Shown here one piece after another: positions 20,478 through 31,001 of a DNA stretch of 64,000 nucleotides. Both the position numbers and the translations under genes were made by a program. Position 1 is the first letter of the stretch. Each line of letters begins with the position of its first letter. Source of the stretch: Pyrrhosoma nymphula (lineage: Eukaryota > Arthropoda > Insecta > Odonata > Coenagrionidae). The stretch is from contig OY754334.1 in NCBI GenBank assembly GCA_963573305.1, positions 31,427,614-31,491,613 of the forward strand, in the 5' to 3' direction. The notes beneath the pieces were generated by a model that had not been told where the DNA came from, made no database searches, and saw only the letters and a list, made by a program, of their open reading frames with translations.

Positions 20478-21975
20478 CAGAGACTGGCTATTATGTGTTA
20501 AATCTCATTACCTTTGGTTGCCCAGTTACAGTGTTCACAAGTTTCTACCCTCTTGAATGAAGAAAAAAGGCTTTGAGCTGACTCTTTGGCACACTCCTCA
20601 CTAACATATAAACACTACTTCATGAAAAAGTAGTGGCAGGATAGAATGGAATCTCCATAAATTTAATGCTCTAACATTGAGGAGGAGGGGAAGGGCAAGT
20701 ATTACTTCCAATCAGAGAGAAATATACAGTCAATGATTGCACAGTCCATAACAAACTAGGCTCAGATATAAGTTCGATATTTAGAAGATGTACAATTTAG
20801 AAATAAATGATTCATGAACCATCAGTGCACTTTCAGGTACATTCTCTCTACCCAAGATCCCAGCTTTATAAAATAGTTGACAAAGTTAATTGTTTTAATT
20901 TATAAAATATAGTTTTCCAGGCAGGATGAATTCTCCTCCTTGCCTGAGATTACTTAATTTAAAAAACCTCAAACAAATAACAATTTAAAAATCAGGAGAT
21001 GGTTACAATTAGCCATAAAAAACACACAGGAGACTGATTTGTTCCCATTAGTAAATTGTGTAATTGTGTGTGGTACTAATATATAAATTATTTCAATTTT
21101 TCCTTTCCTGTCCTAACATGAAGCCACCCTAAAAATGGATTACCAACACAGAGTGGAAGAGTGGATCATTGTGCAAAAGGAACTTTGAAATCTTATGAGA
21201 AACTTAAGTATTCAATGCTAAAAATCATCCACAATGGCAACAAAATATTTTGTCACTGTTGTCACCTACATCAGCCAAAATGAACATCATTCATCGCAGC
21301 ATTTCATATAAGAGCCTCTGACAACAACAAAAATATTTCTTGCTTATGTCATTGCCAAAATTTCATTCAACCACCCTGAATGCAGCTCTTGTCTTTAAGG
21401 AATTCATATTCAAGCTAAATGCTTGGATTCTTAGGTGCCCATTCAAGTTCTCTTTTAGAGCCTTGCTTGGGTTCCATTGCAAGTACATGAATAAAATGAC
21501 TAATGCACACAGGCATTCATCATTTTCTATTATTTCCACCATCAGCATTAGTTATTATTCTGCATTTAAAGGCCAACCTAATTTTTGGCAGAGTACAAAC
21601 AACTACCACTCAACAGCCAATGATTTAATGACGCGTAAGCGTTGAATAAAATAACTTCAATCGCAGCCAGCCTCAACTTTGCTTTACATATTTCCAAATA
21701 CAGTACTACACAATAGCCCCCTCATACAAGTAATCTCTAAGTAACACGAATGAATCAATAAAAAAACTTATCCCTCAAGCGCTTACGTTGGTGCACTAAG
21801 TGTGCCATTAATTGAATATTTTCTGGTGAATTCCCAGCAAATTATACTGCCCATAGAAGTGTTGTACTAATTTCAGTGTTCAGTAAACAACAACGGCAAA
21901 GAGTAACCATTCTCACCAAATTTTGAAAAACATTCTATAAAGTAATTTCTAAAAATATATGCAGGTACCTTATAG
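20478..21975. other. No feature recognised
   Basis: AT-rich unique-looking sequence. No frame here looks like a protein, and I see no terminal repeats. Confidence 0.4.
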
Positions 21976-21984
21976 TAAAGTAGG

Positions 21985-22366
21985 GTGAGAAAGAAACGAA
22001 TCTCATTCTTTGGACACCTAATCAGAACACCAAAAAACAGAATAAGGAAAAAGATTACAGAAAAATTATGGAACAGTAAGACCAGTGCAAGATGGATAGC
22101 AGAAATTAAGGAAGATATGAGTGAATTACACATTACAATAGAAGATTTGAAAGAAAAGACAGATGCTATCGTGAAACTCAAGGACAAACAGATCAGACTA
22201 CAAACCAAGATCAACAAACAGAGAATAGGAAGGGTAATCTCAGATGAAGAAAGAAAGCTACGATCCGAGCAAATGAAGAAATACTGGGCTGACAGAAAAC
22301 AGAAGAAATCCAGGAGATGACTAAAGTGGTCCAATGAAGACCATAAAATTAAAAATAAAATAAAAA
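21985..22366 (+). mobile_element. 5'-truncated LINE C-terminal fragment with 9-bp TSD
   Basis: Codes RISFFGHLIRTPKNRIRKKI, KTSARWIAEIKEDMSELHIT and SDEERKLRSEQMKKYWADRK, the basic C-terminal tail of insect RTE/Jockey-type reverse transcriptases (FFGH.IR motif, ERMK.YW end). The frame is open over 111 codons to the stop at 22318. An A-rich tail follows (AAAATTAAAAATAAAATAAA). TAAAGTAGG flanks it at 21976-21984 and 22367-22375, a likely target duplication. The intact frame is notable for a dead fragment and suggests a fairly recent insertion. Confidence 0.7.
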
Positions 22367-22600
22367 TAAAGTAGGTATGGATAATACAAAGGAAAATGTA
22401 GTGCATATTCCCCAGTATTCTATTCAGGGCGAGCAAAAAGCACCCCTTCACATTGCATTTCAGGAAATCATAGTAAATAATCATCCATAGCTCTCATCAT
22501 TTATTCAAAGTTTTAAAAAATCATTATTTAGGTATAAAATGATACTTGAGTGCATAAATGTTGTACATATGCACATTTTTAGTAACCAGAGCCAGAGAAG

Positions 22601-22820
22601 TATTTATTTATTTATTTTCACAATCCAAAAATACCAAAATCCCCAAAATAATTGCAAAAACAACTCTACTGGCCTTAAACGTTGGGTGTTTTAACAAGTA
22701 ATCACAGACGAACACAAACACCCATGTCCTGAGTGGTGAAATATCCACTCAGGTGGGACTCGAACCCATAACCATCACGTTAGTAGGCAAAGACTTAACG
22801 CCGTCGCCACTGAAGCAGAC
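22601..22820 (-). mobile_element. tRNA-type SINE, minus strand
   Basis: Read on minus: head CTTCAGTGGCGACGGCGTTA (A-box-like), B box GGTTCGAGTCCCACC, body CTGAGTGGATATTTCACCAC, and a tail of AAAT repeats at 22601-22617. The B box and body match the SINE nested in the hAT at 4.4 kb, so this is a dispersed family. I found no convincing target duplication. Confidence 0.6.
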
Positions 22821-24532
22821 AATTATACAATGATGACATTCTATAAACATTCCCACAGGGTTTTGAGAGTTGCGTTCCAACCCACAGTGTGGATATTTAC
22901 AGCAGAAAAGTGGAGATGTATAAGAGAGTAAAATGGGTTTTAGATTAGATAACCCATAACTACTCAAAATACAAATGCAAAAAAAAAGCTTATGAATATT
23001 AATTATTTTTGTAACCTGAGCCATCAAATTATAGTCTTTAGCTCTTTGAATATTTCTATGCATAGATCTCTTATTCCAAATATGAAGTACCTACTAAAAT
23101 AATTACAGGTACATATATGTAACCATTTTCACTGAATTTCAGGTACAAAGTTATGATCAGTAATCATCCATAGTAATTTCATTTTGCCCAATATTTAAAT
23201 GAATATACAGATACCGAAGAGTATTCCTAACTATAATATGAATGGAAATGTTGTGCTTTCTCCTGTATTTAGTATACAGGGCCAAATAAATGACGACCAT
23301 CCCCCATTTGGTTTTTTACGCTCATAATGAGCAATGATAGCTAAAATTTTCTATATTGTAGCAGGAGAAATCAGTAGCAGGATCCAGCAGATTACTTTTA
23401 TAATAATTTGTTTCACACTACTTATTCCAAATCACTTCCAGAGGATACCAGTGAGATGTGGTTTCTCATTTTACAAATTGTCACCCTCACAGAAAAAAAA
23501 TCCCCAGTAGGCCTATGTAAAACCACATTGCATGGGCTCAGCTCTGCAACTCCCATCTCAGGACATCAAGGAGGTAGACCATCCCCCTCCTCTTATAGTA
23601 AATGTAGCTACCATGGAGTTCCTCTCCCCATCCATCTGTAACACAACTATGAAGAAAAAGAAAATGCTTCAGATGATTATTGCATAAGCAATTTTTTTCA
23701 TGATACCTATGTGCTTCTCGAAAAACTCATCAGACTTAAAATTCGCTGTTCATAAGTAATGGGAGGGTAAAGCAGTAGTTTTTCAAAAAGTGAGTGTCAC
23801 ACCTTCATCTTATTAAAAAATACAGATTCCAATTAAATATGCAGTTCATGACTGGAAAACATGCTTATAGCGTTAAATATATATTTCCTGATGCATCAAG
23901 ACTCTTAAATGACAGTGATAATGCTTGCCATTCCACGTAGCTTGTGCTGGGGGCACAGTATACATGGTACATTATCAACAGAAATGGTATTCCATTTCTT
24001 AAGTCATTGCTGCTAATCATGAGGACAAGCCACTCAAAACAAAAGTGGTTGTCTACTAACTTGCTCTAATGCCATGGCTGTCATGGTTTTTTATCCTGAA
24101 ATGCAAAGGCCTAATTCCCTATACCATACTGATGGAAAATTTTGAAAAGAAAATTTTCAGAATGAATGCATATGATGACATTGGTCCAAACCTCATCCAT
24201 TTCCACTACTTGAACACTCCTCAACTCATACCCTAAGCACATGCCTACATGCACTAAGTGTGGGTCCCCCAGCATCTCCATTTCCCACAGCATGGATTTC
24301 CCAATTTCCAAATCTGTGCACTAAAAGAGAGAAAAATAATTTTACTATGACAGATTTGAACACAGACACACTGGCACTATTTAATGAATGCCTACTAATT
24401 GTCCAAGCTACCATGAGTCTCAGTACACAGGGAAGAGGTTGGATGTTTCCCCTCAACAACACATCATTGATAAAATTGACATTTGCAGGCTTGGAAAAAG
24501 TATCTTAATAATTTTTTTATTTTATTTTATTT
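22821..24532. other. No gene; one weak duplicated segment
   Basis: AT-rich. A segment around 23225-23330 (GGAAATGTTGTGCTTTCTCC ... ATACAGGGCCAAATAAATGA) loosely resembles 22392-22465 (GGAAAATGTAGTGCATATTC ... ATTCAGGGCGAGCAAAAAGC), perhaps an old duplication. Nothing coding is supported. Confidence 0.35.
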
Positions 24533-24802
24533 ATGTTCACTGTCTTGGGGCTGAGCTTAAAGCCACCGAGTGCGTCCACCGGGTTGCGTATGGTGGGTCG
24601 ACCTCTAGATATAGAGGTTAGCTGCGAGATAAGTGGGTTAACTCGTCAAATAACCAGTCGTGGACAAAAAAGCGGCAGCATTCCGAAGGGGTATCCCTGG
24701 GTAAGGTAGGCCTTGAAATGATACAGAACCTGTGAAGATGCCGTGACTTGGCGACGGGAGGCCGCCAACAATTATGCTTCCCAGCACCTGTAGTACTGCG
24801 AT

Positions 24803-25920
24803 GTGAAAGACAAGAGGAAACCACCACATTATTATCCAGAGGAGTCGCAGCTACTCCACTCTTTTCTTTCTTATCAAGACATGATGGAACCCCATTCAGA
24901 TCTCTGGGTGGGGACTACCCGAGAGAGTACATCAGTCAAATGTGATAGCCATTTTAGGGTAGGAACGTGGAACGTGCGATCACTTCGGACCTGCGGAAGA
25001 TTGGAGAACCTCAAAGTAGAAATGCGAAGACTGGACCTCGACATATTAGGAATCAGTGAAATGAGATGGCCCAAAGAAGGAAACTTCTGGAGTGGAAGTT
25101 ATAGAATTATTCACACCGGATCGCAAAATGGTAACGCTCAGGCATAATGCTCAGGAAAAGTGCAGGACTACGTGTGAAGAGCTTCCTGCAGTACAGTGAG
25201 AGGATTATGCAGTACAGTGAGAGGTGAAGATTGAGACCAAGCCTACAGATACCATTGTGGTGCAAGTTTATATGCCTACATCGGACTACGAAGATGAAGA
25301 AGTGGAAGATGTCTATGAGGATATCACAGAGGTAATAAAGCGTGTGTAAGGAGAAGAAAACCTAATTATTATAGTCGATTGGAACGCTGCTGTTGGTGAA
25401 GGTAAAGATGGAAGAATAACAGGAAAATATGGCTTAGGAAATCGAAATGAGAGAGGAGAAAGACTTAAAGAATTCTGCACACAGCACAATGTGGTGGTGG
25501 CAAACACATTGTTTAAAAACCACCAACGCAGAAGATATACTTGGAAAATGCCTGGAGACAAGAAGATTTCAAATTGACTTCATTTTAGTGAAGCAGAGAT
25601 TCAGAAACCAGTTGAAGAACTGCAAAAGCTACCCAGGTGCAGATATTGACAGTGATCACAACTTAGTGATGATGAAATGCCACTTAAAACTAAAGAAATT
25701 GAAGAAAGCAATCAAGAACGTATGGCAAGTAAAGAAACTAAAGGAACCTCAACAACGGCTGGCCTTTCAGAAAGCAGTGGAAAACAAAATAGACGAGGAT
25801 TTGACCATGAACTCAGTGGAAAAGAGATGGGAGAACATAAAAATCTGGCTACAGAAAGCAGCAAAAGAAGTTCTGGGGAGAAGAAAAGTTGTCAAGAAGA
25901 AGCCATGGATTACAGAATAA
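24803..25920 (+). pseudogene. RTE endonuclease region, broken
   Basis: FRVGTWNVRSLRTCGRLENL, DILGISEMRWP (the conserved E) and SGSYRIIHTGS are classic endonuclease motifs of RTE/CR1-type LINEs. The frame stops at 25147, then a stretch with a small direct repeat (GCAGTACAGTGAGAGG at 25193 and 25211) is out of frame; that duplication is the probable cause. The domain resumes in another frame: RRFQIDFILVKQRFRNQLKN and DIDSDHNLVMMK, which carry the terminal SDH. The enzyme would nick target DNA for reverse transcription. It is inactive here. Confidence 0.82.
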
Positions 25921-27727
25921 GTCTTAGAATTGATCGAAGAGAGAATAAAATATAAAAATGTGGATACTGAAGAATGGCAACTTTGCTACAAAAGAATCAG
26001 GAATGAAATAAACCGTAAAGCGAGAAAAGCAAGGGAAATGTGGATGAAGGAATTATGCGAAGATGTACAAAGCAACCTCGCAAATGGAAATGTGGAAGTT
26101 GCCTGCAGGATGGTAAGGAATCACTTCAAGATACGGGCTGCAAGACGTAACAGCATCAGGGATAATAATGAAGAACTCTTAATTTAACATGAGGATGAAG
26201 TGAAGAGATGGAAGGAATACTTAGAAGAGTTGTAAAATGGAAGCAGTCTCAGTGCAAAAGTCATTGAAGAGGAAAATGAAGTCGATAAGGATGATTTGGG
26301 AGCCCCAATCTTAAGATCAGAATTTGACTCAGCATTAAGGGACCTGGGGATAAATAAGGCTTTGGGAATAGATGATATTCCTGCCGAACTAATTAAAAAT
26401 GCCGAAGAGAAGACATTTACTCAGCTGTACAAAACCATCTGCGACATGTACTCTACAGGAGAGATACCCACAGACTTCGAGAAGAACATCATCATCCCTA
26501 TTGGCAAAAAGAAGAGGGCTGAGAACTGTGAACATTTTAGAACCATAAGCCTGATGACACATTCCTTGAAGATATTGACGAGAATCATATATAGAAGAAT
26601 AGAACGAAAAGCTGAGGAGTTCCTGGATGAGGACCAATTCAGGTTCAGAAGAAACAAGGGCACAAGAGAAGCAACTTTGGCCCTCAGGCTACTCATAGAG
26701 AAGAGAATAGAGAAGAATTTACCGACCTTTGTTACATTTGTGGATTTGGAGAAGGCATTTGACAACGTGGATTGGAACATGATGCTAAAGATTCTGAAAG
26801 AAATTGGAGTGTCATATAATGACCGAAGAGTTATCCACAGCTTGTATAAAAACCAGGTGGCCATAATTAAAGCAGGACCCAGCAGTACAGAAGCAAGCAT
26901 AAAGAAAGGAGTGAGGCAAGTCTGAGCACTGTCTCCCATATTATTTAATGTCTACATCGAGAAAGCCATCCAAGAAGTCAAAGAAAAGTCTCCAGGAGTG
27001 AATATCCACGGGGAGAAAATCAGCATGCTAAGATTGGCCGATGACATAGCAGTCATGGCAGAAACAGAAGTAGATTTAAAGAAGACACTAGGTAATATGG
27101 AAAGGATAATGACCAGATATCATCTGAAGATCAATAAAAAGAAAACTAAGGTATTGGTACGCAGTAGGAGAAAGGAAGCCAGGACCAATGTTAAACTAGG
27201 AAAACAAAAAATCAAGGAGGTGGAAGAGTTCTGTTACCTGGGAAGCCGAGTAACCAGCGATGGACGAAGTAAAAGAGAAATTGCCAGTAGAATTGCCCAA
27301 GCGAAAAGGGCATTTTACCAGAAGAAGATCCTGCTTACAGCTGCAAATACAAGCGTGGAAGTGAGGAAACATTTCATTAGAACATATGTACATCTGGAGC
27401 ATTCTACTATATGGCAGCGAAGCAAGGACAATAAAAGCAGCAGGGAAGTCCAGACTGGAAGCATTTGAAATATGGTGCTACCGAAGAATGATAAAGATAA
27501 AATGGATTGACCGAGTGACAAATGAAATCTTAAGAAGAGTGGGAGAAAAGAGATGTCTACTGAAAACCTTAAAAAGAAGACAGGACAACTTAGGAGGCCA
27601 CATCTTAAGACACGACGGCCTGATGAAAACAATCGTCGAGGGAAAAGTGAACGGGAAGAATGGAAAAGGCAGGCTTTGCATGAGATATATGGAGCAAGTT
27701 GTGAAGGATGTATTTTGCAAGAATTGA
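25921..27727 (+). pseudogene. RTE reverse transcriptase region, broken by few lesions
   Basis: KEYLEEL-type linker, then RT: NKALGIDDIPAELIKN, IIPIGKKKRAENCEHFRTIS, DQFRFRRNKGTREATLALR, motif A FVDLEKAFDNVDW (Asp kept), GVRQV-stop-ALSPILFN (the TGA at 26923 stands where Cys is usual), and motif C LRLADDIAVMAE (LADD for the usual FADD). Thumb and tail: KEVEEFCYLGSRVTSDG, then after a frameshift near 27400 LLYGSEARTIKAA, FEIWCYRRMIKIKWID and GHILRHDGLMKTI. The two Asp of motif C and the Asp of motif A are intact. The end, MEQVVKDVFCKN, matches RTE C-termini. Confidence 0.85.
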
Positions 27728-27787
27728 GTGGAGGGCTGCGTCAAACCAATCCTAGGATTGTTGATCGATGATGATGATGTTCACTGT

Positions 27788-29626
27788 AGGCAAATACATG
27801 CATGGCTGTGTCATAGAGCTACATGAAAAGCAACACAGAGAAGAAAAAAATAAAACAGATAATTATAACACAATATTAGTATTAGTTGTAGTTTTTATAC
27901 AGTTTTAGTATATCAGTGTCAGTGAATCTTCTAAATATTCTGTGACACTCTAATGACACCTCTCGTTTAGAAAATTTTTTACCCTCTTTTTAAATATGGA
28001 AGGTATGGAAGATAGCTTTAATTTCATTTGAAATTGTATTGAAAATTGTGGAAGCAGGCAGGCCTTTCAGGCAGAGATATCTTGAATACTGAATTTTTTG
28101 TAAATTATTTCTGGAAGGGGTGGAGTAATTACGGTAAACAAGAAGTCTCAATTGTAATTTCCCATGGGATTTATTTTATGAAATACAATTCCTTCCGACA
28201 TTTTTATGTCATCATCAGACAGTCAAAACGTGTTGCATTACATTAAATAAGTTCTGTAGGAAATTACTACTTAAGACTCCTTGGTTAACAAGATAAATAT
28301 CCACAAAACCTTGCCTGCAAAGTTCATTTTATCTACCATGTGTTTTTGAGGGGAAAACATCTCCTTTTGAGGGGAAAACTTCTCCTCTAGGGTGTGCCTA
28401 TTGTGTTTGTTGCACAGTGAAGATGAGAGTCAAGTTTAAGTCTACATAGCAAAATAATGTTTGCAGATGGAGCTCCAAAAAACCATATCTACTACCTATT
28501 TATGTCACTTTGACTGTTCAATGTTAATAGATAAATATGATATAAGTCACAAGAGAACCAGCTAAACAACCTCCAAGATTCTTTAGCTTTGTGTCAGTTT
28601 ATGTGGTAGGAGTGGAGTCTCACATTAGTAGGGCATTACACTGAAATTTTAGTAAGAACAGTGGATGAAAATGAATTTTTAATGATAAAGGGCACACAGG
28701 TTGATGTCATTAACTGTCTTTCTTGTGTTTCTGAACAGGGTTGCTCCATGCAGAACCTCTCACCAGTTTAAATGAAAACTGAAAAATCCATGCTAAGACC
28801 ACAGGTGTTATGTATCAAGTTCAGCCTTTTGTAGATCCTTAGTGAATGAGAGCAGAAAACGCACATACTTTTAGTTAAACATGTTTCTTCATGCGCATTT
28901 GAAATTATACAGTGAAAACTTAACTAAAACTTAAACAGTAGGAAAGCAATGTTGTGTAAATATAGATTGGTTCTGAATTATGGGACCTTGCGGTAGCACA
29001 AATCATAAATGTTCATCACTCATTGCTGAATGCCATTCATTCTTCATTTTCTCAGCTGTTATTTAGCCAACATGTCTGTGCTACAATGCAACCATTGTCT
29101 GCACACTAAGGTAAATGAATCTGTACATAAATTTGTCTCTTTCTTGATAATCAGTCTGAATGAAGAGACCCTGCCCCTAAAATGAAGTTTTTTAACATAA
29201 TTAGTTCAATAGTTTCAGACCTTAATAAAACCACATTCCTCAACCACATCACTTCATCAATATTTTATGCATGCACACACTAACCAACATGTGCTTCCAT
29301 AGAAATGAAAATAACAGTTATGGCAAGAACCACAATGGCCAAGCAACTCTTTATGTCACGATTTTTTTTCCTTTTTCTTGACGTCATCCTGGAGATTATG
29401 CTTTCAACCGTGCATAAATGATGTGTGTGATTCCTACATCACAGGGAATTTGTTCATAATGTGACTCCATGCAATAAATTAATAGGAATATTATTTCAAT
29501 CCTGTCATGAACAGGATACACAAAAGAGCAAGCAAACCTTTTATATCAGGCACCGGCATATAAGGCACCCTTGTATTGTTCATCCCTTTAGTGGTAAGGT
29601 TTTGAAAAATGTCATGTAAATGTTAG
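27788..29626. other. No gene recognised; one hammerhead-like motif
   Basis: AT-rich. It contains the minus-strand motif at 28192-28218 and a short direct repeat TTTTGAGGGGAAAAC at 28347 and 28365. I see no coding signal that I can defend. Confidence 0.35.
28192..28218 (-). other. CTGATGA / hairpin / GGAAG motif (hammerhead-core-like)
   Basis: On the minus strand CTGATGA is followed by one base, then the hairpin GACAT-AAAA-ATGTC, then GGAAG. It has the same layout as the motifs in the foldbacks at 52.1 and 54.8 kb (CTGANGA, one base, stem, GAAAC). A true hammerhead has GAAA and no extra base before stem II, so the ribozyme reading is only a hypothesis. Confidence 0.35.
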
Positions 29627-29706
29627 CAGGCCCGGCTTAAGGCCCGGGCGACTGTCCGGGCCTTAAGGGGCGCCAGAGGAAGGGGCGCCGCGATAAGCCG
29701 GGCCTG
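29627..29706. mobile_element. 80-bp GC-rich palindromic MITE-like unit
   Basis: It opens CAGGCCCGGCTTA and closes TAAGCCGGGCCTG, a perfect 13-bp inverted repeat. Nested inside are AAGGCCCGG/CCGGGCCTT and two GGGGCGCC blocks. The GC content contrasts sharply with the AT-rich flanks. Flanks AATGTTAG and TCTGTTAA agree at 5 of 8 positions, a weak hint of an 8-bp hAT-type duplication. Confidence 0.6.
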
Positions 29707-31001
29707 TCTGTTAAGGAGTGGAAGTTGACAAACAATACAAAGTTTGCTTATTACCAACCTTTGTTATGGAAACTAATACTAAAATAGTCATATAAGAGAC
29801 TGGTGTATCCTTAGATATGAAGTAGGAAAGGTTGGTGTCCATCCCCAAAGAATGAAACATATTCTGAGGCATGTACAAAAATAACTAAAATTCTACGACC
29901 TCTATTCATTTTAACTTTTTCAGGAAATTGCAAAAATCCCTTACATTTTAATTATTAATAATTCCTGCATTTCCGTTGTACATTGACCTCTCAGTGAAAA
30001 TATTTCTTCACAACGTGAATTAAGGCTTTTGAAGATAAAATCATGTTTCCTCAGACATTTGAGATCTAATAATCCCTCAAAAAGGGAAACAAGGGTACTC
30101 AATGGACCAGAGAATCTGTTGCTCATTTCTTTACATTTTACTGGCTCATGTTGGAGGCTTTTATGACTTGGGAGTGGCTAGCAAGGAATTACCTGTACAT
30201 ACACAATCTGAGGAGAAACAAATATTCCATCATCCACAGCTTCAGTGTACAAAATAGGAACTGAAATATAATTTTAGGTGCATATAATTAATTGATAGAC
30301 CAAATAAGACCTCCAGTGCCTCATTTAGGCAAGGTACTAAAAGCACTAAGACAACACACACAGTGTGTGCCTAAAATGGTACCACTCACTTATTGAAAAC
30401 ACAGATTGTGACTTGAGATAGCAAATTTCCAGTAAGTTCTCATTTTTCCTGACTTTTCCAGATTTTCCAGGTGTGTAGCAACCCTGAATGAGCTACTGTC
30501 AAATAAGGAAATAGGTAAAGATAAGCTGCCATCTGGCTACACAACAGTTAACATTTGTAACGTCAGGATGCAATGCACTCTGCACAGAAATTGCCAATGA
30601 CTGCCAAAGCTTGTCTATTACTACGATTTGCTTAGCAAAAGAAGATCAGAAGGGGAAAAAATGTCTTTTTCCAGTTCTTTTTCTTAAAATAGACAGATTT
30701 CAGATGATAGCATCTTTGTGTCATGCACCTGGTCAAGTGCTAATACATAATTGGTAGGTAGCCAAATGGTTGCTTATCTTAACCTGTTGTTTCCACAACT
30801 GACAATAGTTATCAAGTACTTAATCATTAAATGTATCTAAGGTACATCATCCGGAAAAAATGCAATTTTTCACATGTGCAGGCCAAATATGAATATTAGG
30901 AACACATTTTGAGAGTTGATAAGCTGATTTTGAAAAGTATGGTAAAAAGTTCTTTTTGTGAGACTACATTTTCCGAATAACATATCATAAAGACATTTTA
31001 A
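29707..31001. other. No feature recognised
   Basis: AT-rich spacer before the piggyBac remnant; chance frames only. Confidence 0.4.

Larger units (their letters stand above)
24544..27776 (+). mobile_element. Near full-length RTE-type LINE with 11-bp TSD
   Basis: A plus-strand retrotransposon of about 3.2 kb, the normal length of RTE elements, with a short 5' leader, APE endonuclease, RT and a C-terminal tail. It ends in ATGATGATG-type short repeats, as RTE elements do. ATGTTCACTGT flanks it exactly at 24533-24543 and 27777-27787, which fixes both ends. Coding damage: stops near 25147, 25918, 26185, 26233 and 26923, and frameshifts in the endonuclease and near 27400. Confidence 0.9.
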
